This document shows, piece by piece, positions 31,411 through 32,866 of a DNA stretch of 32,866 nucleotides. Origin of the DNA: Streptomyces sp. YIM 98790 (GTDB lineage Bacteria; Actinomycetota; Actinomycetes; Streptomycetales; Streptomycetaceae); assembly GCF_011421595.1 (NCBI RefSeq), contig NZ_WTLH01000055.1, positions 1 to 32,866 on the forward strand. Direction: 5' to 3'. Position 1 is the first letter of the stretch. Each line of letters opens with the position of its first letter. The notes beneath the pieces were generated by a model. It was not told where the DNA came from. It searched no databases and worked only from the letters and a program-made list of their open reading frames with translations. Position numbers and translations under genes: made by a program.

Positions 31411-32002
31411 CGAGCAATCGTCTCCCCTCGAAGGCACGCCCAAGCGTCACCTCGTCGGCATACTCCAAGTCTCCCCCGACCGGCAGCCCGCTGGCCAGCC
31501 GTGTGACCTTCAGACCCATCGGCCCGATCATCCGGGCCAGGTAGGTGGCCGTGGCCTCGCCCTCCAGATTGGGGTCGGTGGCCAGGATGAGCTCGGTGAC
31601 GGTACCGTCCGCGAGCCGGGCCAGCAGCTCCCGTATCCGCAGGTCATCGGGGCCGACGCCGTCGATCGGGCTGATCGCGCCGCCGAGCACGTGGTAGTGG
31701 CCCCGGAACTCGCGGGTGCGCTCGATGGCGACCACGTCCTTGGGCTCCTCCACCACGCAGATCACCGCGGTGTCGCGGCGCGGGTCGCGGCAGATGCGGC
31801 ACTGCTCGTCCTCGGCGATATTGCCGCAGACGGTACAGAACCGGACCTTTTCCTTGACCTCGTTGAGCGCGCGGGCCAGCCGGCGCACATCGGCCGGGTC
31901 GGCCTGGAGGATGTGGAAGGCGATCCGCTGCGCGCTCTTCGGACCGACGCCGGGCAGTCTGCCCAGCTCGTCGATCAGGTCCTGGACCACGCCTTCGTAC
32001 AC
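31403..32002 (-). CDS. recR: Recombination mediator protein RecR
   Basis: GTG at 32002 with GGAAGG six bases upstream gives 199 residues, the normal RecR length. It begins [24 protein letters not shown], including the helix-hairpin-helix GVGPKSAQR. The four-Cys zinc finger (FCTVCGNI and QCRICRD) and the TOPRIM segment ([14 protein letters not shown], then [12 protein letters not shown] and [13 protein letters not shown]) follow. RecR works with RecO/RecF in loading RecA at gaps. It lies between ybaB (85 bases upstream) and DUF5063 (8-base overlap). Confidence 0.98.
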   Translation of the reverse strand: MYEGVVQDLIDELGRLPGVGPKSAQRIAFHILQADPADVRRLARALNEVKEKVRFCTVCGNIAEDEQCRICRDPRRDTAVICVVEEPKDVVAIERTREFRGHYHVLGGAISPIDGVGPDDLRIRELLARLADGTVTELILATDPNLEGEATATYLARMIGPMGLKVTRLASGLPVGGDLEYADEVTLGRAFEGRRLLDV

Positions 32003-32087
32003 GGGGAGCCTTCCGTCAACAAAATCCTTGGGTTTGAGGCTAGTTGTCCGGCGGTGCGGCGGCCAGTGGGGCGCGCGCAGCCGCTGG

Positions 32088-32423
32088 TTAGAACCCCAGT
32101 CCGGGGAGGGAGCCGCCCATGCCCTGGGCGAGCGGGCCCAGCTTGGTCTGCTGGAGCTGCTGGGCGCCGGCGACGGCATCCCGCACCGCGGCGAGCACCA
32201 GGTCCGCCAGGGTCTCGGTGTCCTCCGGGTCGACCGCGCGGGGATCGATCTCCAGGCCGGTCAGTTCTCCGGTACCGGTGACCACCGCCTTGACCAGGCC
32301 GCCGCCGGCCGAACCCTCGACCGGGGTCTCGGCCAGCTCCTGCTGTGCCCGGGCCAGGTCCTGCTGCATCTTCTGGGCCTGCTGCAGCAGCTGCTGCATA
32401 TCGGCCCCACCACCGGGAAACAC
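32088..32423 (-). CDS. YbaB/EbfC family nucleoid-associated protein
   Basis: GTG at 32423, four bases after AGGAGG..., gives 111 residues starting with [20 protein letters not shown], the usual family opening. The central [21 protein letters not shown] strand region and [17 protein letters not shown] helix follow, then [10 protein letters not shown] near the end. The family forms dimers that bind DNA non-specifically and is encoded with dnaX and recR in most bacteria, as here. Confidence 0.96.
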   Translation of the reverse strand: MFPGGGADMQQLLQQAQKMQQDLARAQQELAETPVEGSAGGGLVKAVVTGTGELTGLEIDPRAVDPEDTETLADLVLAAVRDAVAGAQQLQQTKLGPLAQGMGGSLPGLGF

Positions 32424-32622
32424 GGCTCCTCCTGGGAGTCGACGACAAAACCGAATCTCGTATCCGTCTTCACGACTTCGCGACGCGTCCGCGCCGGCCC
32501 CGATGCGGGGCCCCGCCCGCCTTCGCCGCGCCTCCGCGCCGGGCACGGGCGGTCGCCGCCCGGGCCTCTTCCCGAGCCTACGGCCTCACCCGCCGGCCCC
32601 GCCCGTCCACCGCCGGCCGCGG

Positions 32623-32866
32623 TCAGCCTTCGTGCCGGATCTCCTCGATGACCGTGGCGCCGAGACCCTCGATGAGCAGCTCGGTGCCGGAGAGCGCGCG
32701 GTCGTCGAGATCCGGGTCGTCGTCCTCGGGGACGTCGTCCTCGACGCTGACCGGGGGGGTGGCCTCCGGCGCCGGTGTGCGGGGCGGCGGCGTCCGCGCC
32801 GGGGCGGCCGGTGCGGGCGCCGGCGGGGGCGTGGCCTGTTCCGTCTGCCGGGGCGGTGCTGCCGCT
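32623..32866 (-). CDS. dnaX: 3' end of DNA polymerase III subunit gamma/tau
   Basis: The stop is TGA at 32625..32623 and the frame is open to the window edge (81 codons). The visible C-terminus is a Pro/Ala linker followed by an acidic VEDDVPEDDDPDLDD run and LLIEGLGATVIEEI, which matches the end of Streptomyces DnaX as I recall it. Position ahead of ybaB and recR confirms it. Only the tail is present, so the ATPase domain cannot be judged. A 199-base gap separates it from ybaB. Confidence 0.88.
   Translation of the reverse strand, partial: AAAPPRQTEQATPPPAPAPAAPARTPPPRTPAPEATPPVSVEDDVPEDDDPDLDDRALSGTELLIEGLGATVIEEIRHEG

Overview
The window looks like Streptomyces or a very close relative. 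GC is very high with a strong G/C bias at third codon positions, GTG and TTG starts occur, and the markers are actinobacterial: a WblA-type WhiB protein, a SARP/AfsR-type regulator, a MoxR/von Willebrand/DUF5682 cluster, and the core run dnaX-ybaB-recR-DUF5063-ask. It appears to be mostly chromosomal core or near-core sequence with one more accessory-looking stretch (about 1-14700).

Left part (1-12175). A truncated gene with a Pro/Gln-rich N-terminus lies divergent to an AfsR/SARP-type regulator. That regulator ends soon after its NB-ARC region, and homologous-looking sequence seems to continue in another frame. A membrane-anchored PQQ-like beta-propeller protein converges on it. Then comes a leftward five-gene set: small zinc-finger protein, unrecognised 478-aa protein, VWA protein, MoxR-type AAA ATPase, large DUF5682-type protein. 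Three of its four junctions are 4-base ATGA overlaps. The only gap, between VWA and MoxR, holds six tandem copies of a 14-base unit. This is the best candidate for a poorly described system: chaperone-like ATPase plus MIDAS adaptor plus two or three unassigned partners.

Middle part (12338-19436). An isolated asparagine-synthetase-like ATP-dependent enzyme without the N-terminal catalytic cysteine sits in visibly lower-GC sequence, next to a 549-base gene-free stretch with two strong hairpins. Then follow a divergent aldo/keto reductase/LysR pair with a T-N11-A operator candidate, a DUF4291 protein, tRNA-Pro(CGG) with a terminator, a membrane-anchored metallophosphoesterase and a GatB/YqeY protein.

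Right part (19624-32866). A bifunctional class A penicillin-binding protein is divergent from wblA. Next are a 51-aa DUF4177 protein overlapping a RidA-family gene, an S9 prolyl-oligopeptidase-like enzyme, SURF1, a sigma factor translationally coupled to a single-pass membrane protein, aspartate kinase with an internal start for the beta subunit, DUF5063, recR, ybaB/ebfC and the 3' end of dnaX. The asd gene that I recall following ask in other Streptomyces is not here; a strong terminator hairpin stands in that place.

Limits: families were assigned by recognising motifs in the translations; no database search was possible. Third-position GC bias leaves very long antisense frames open across much of the window, and these were discarded.
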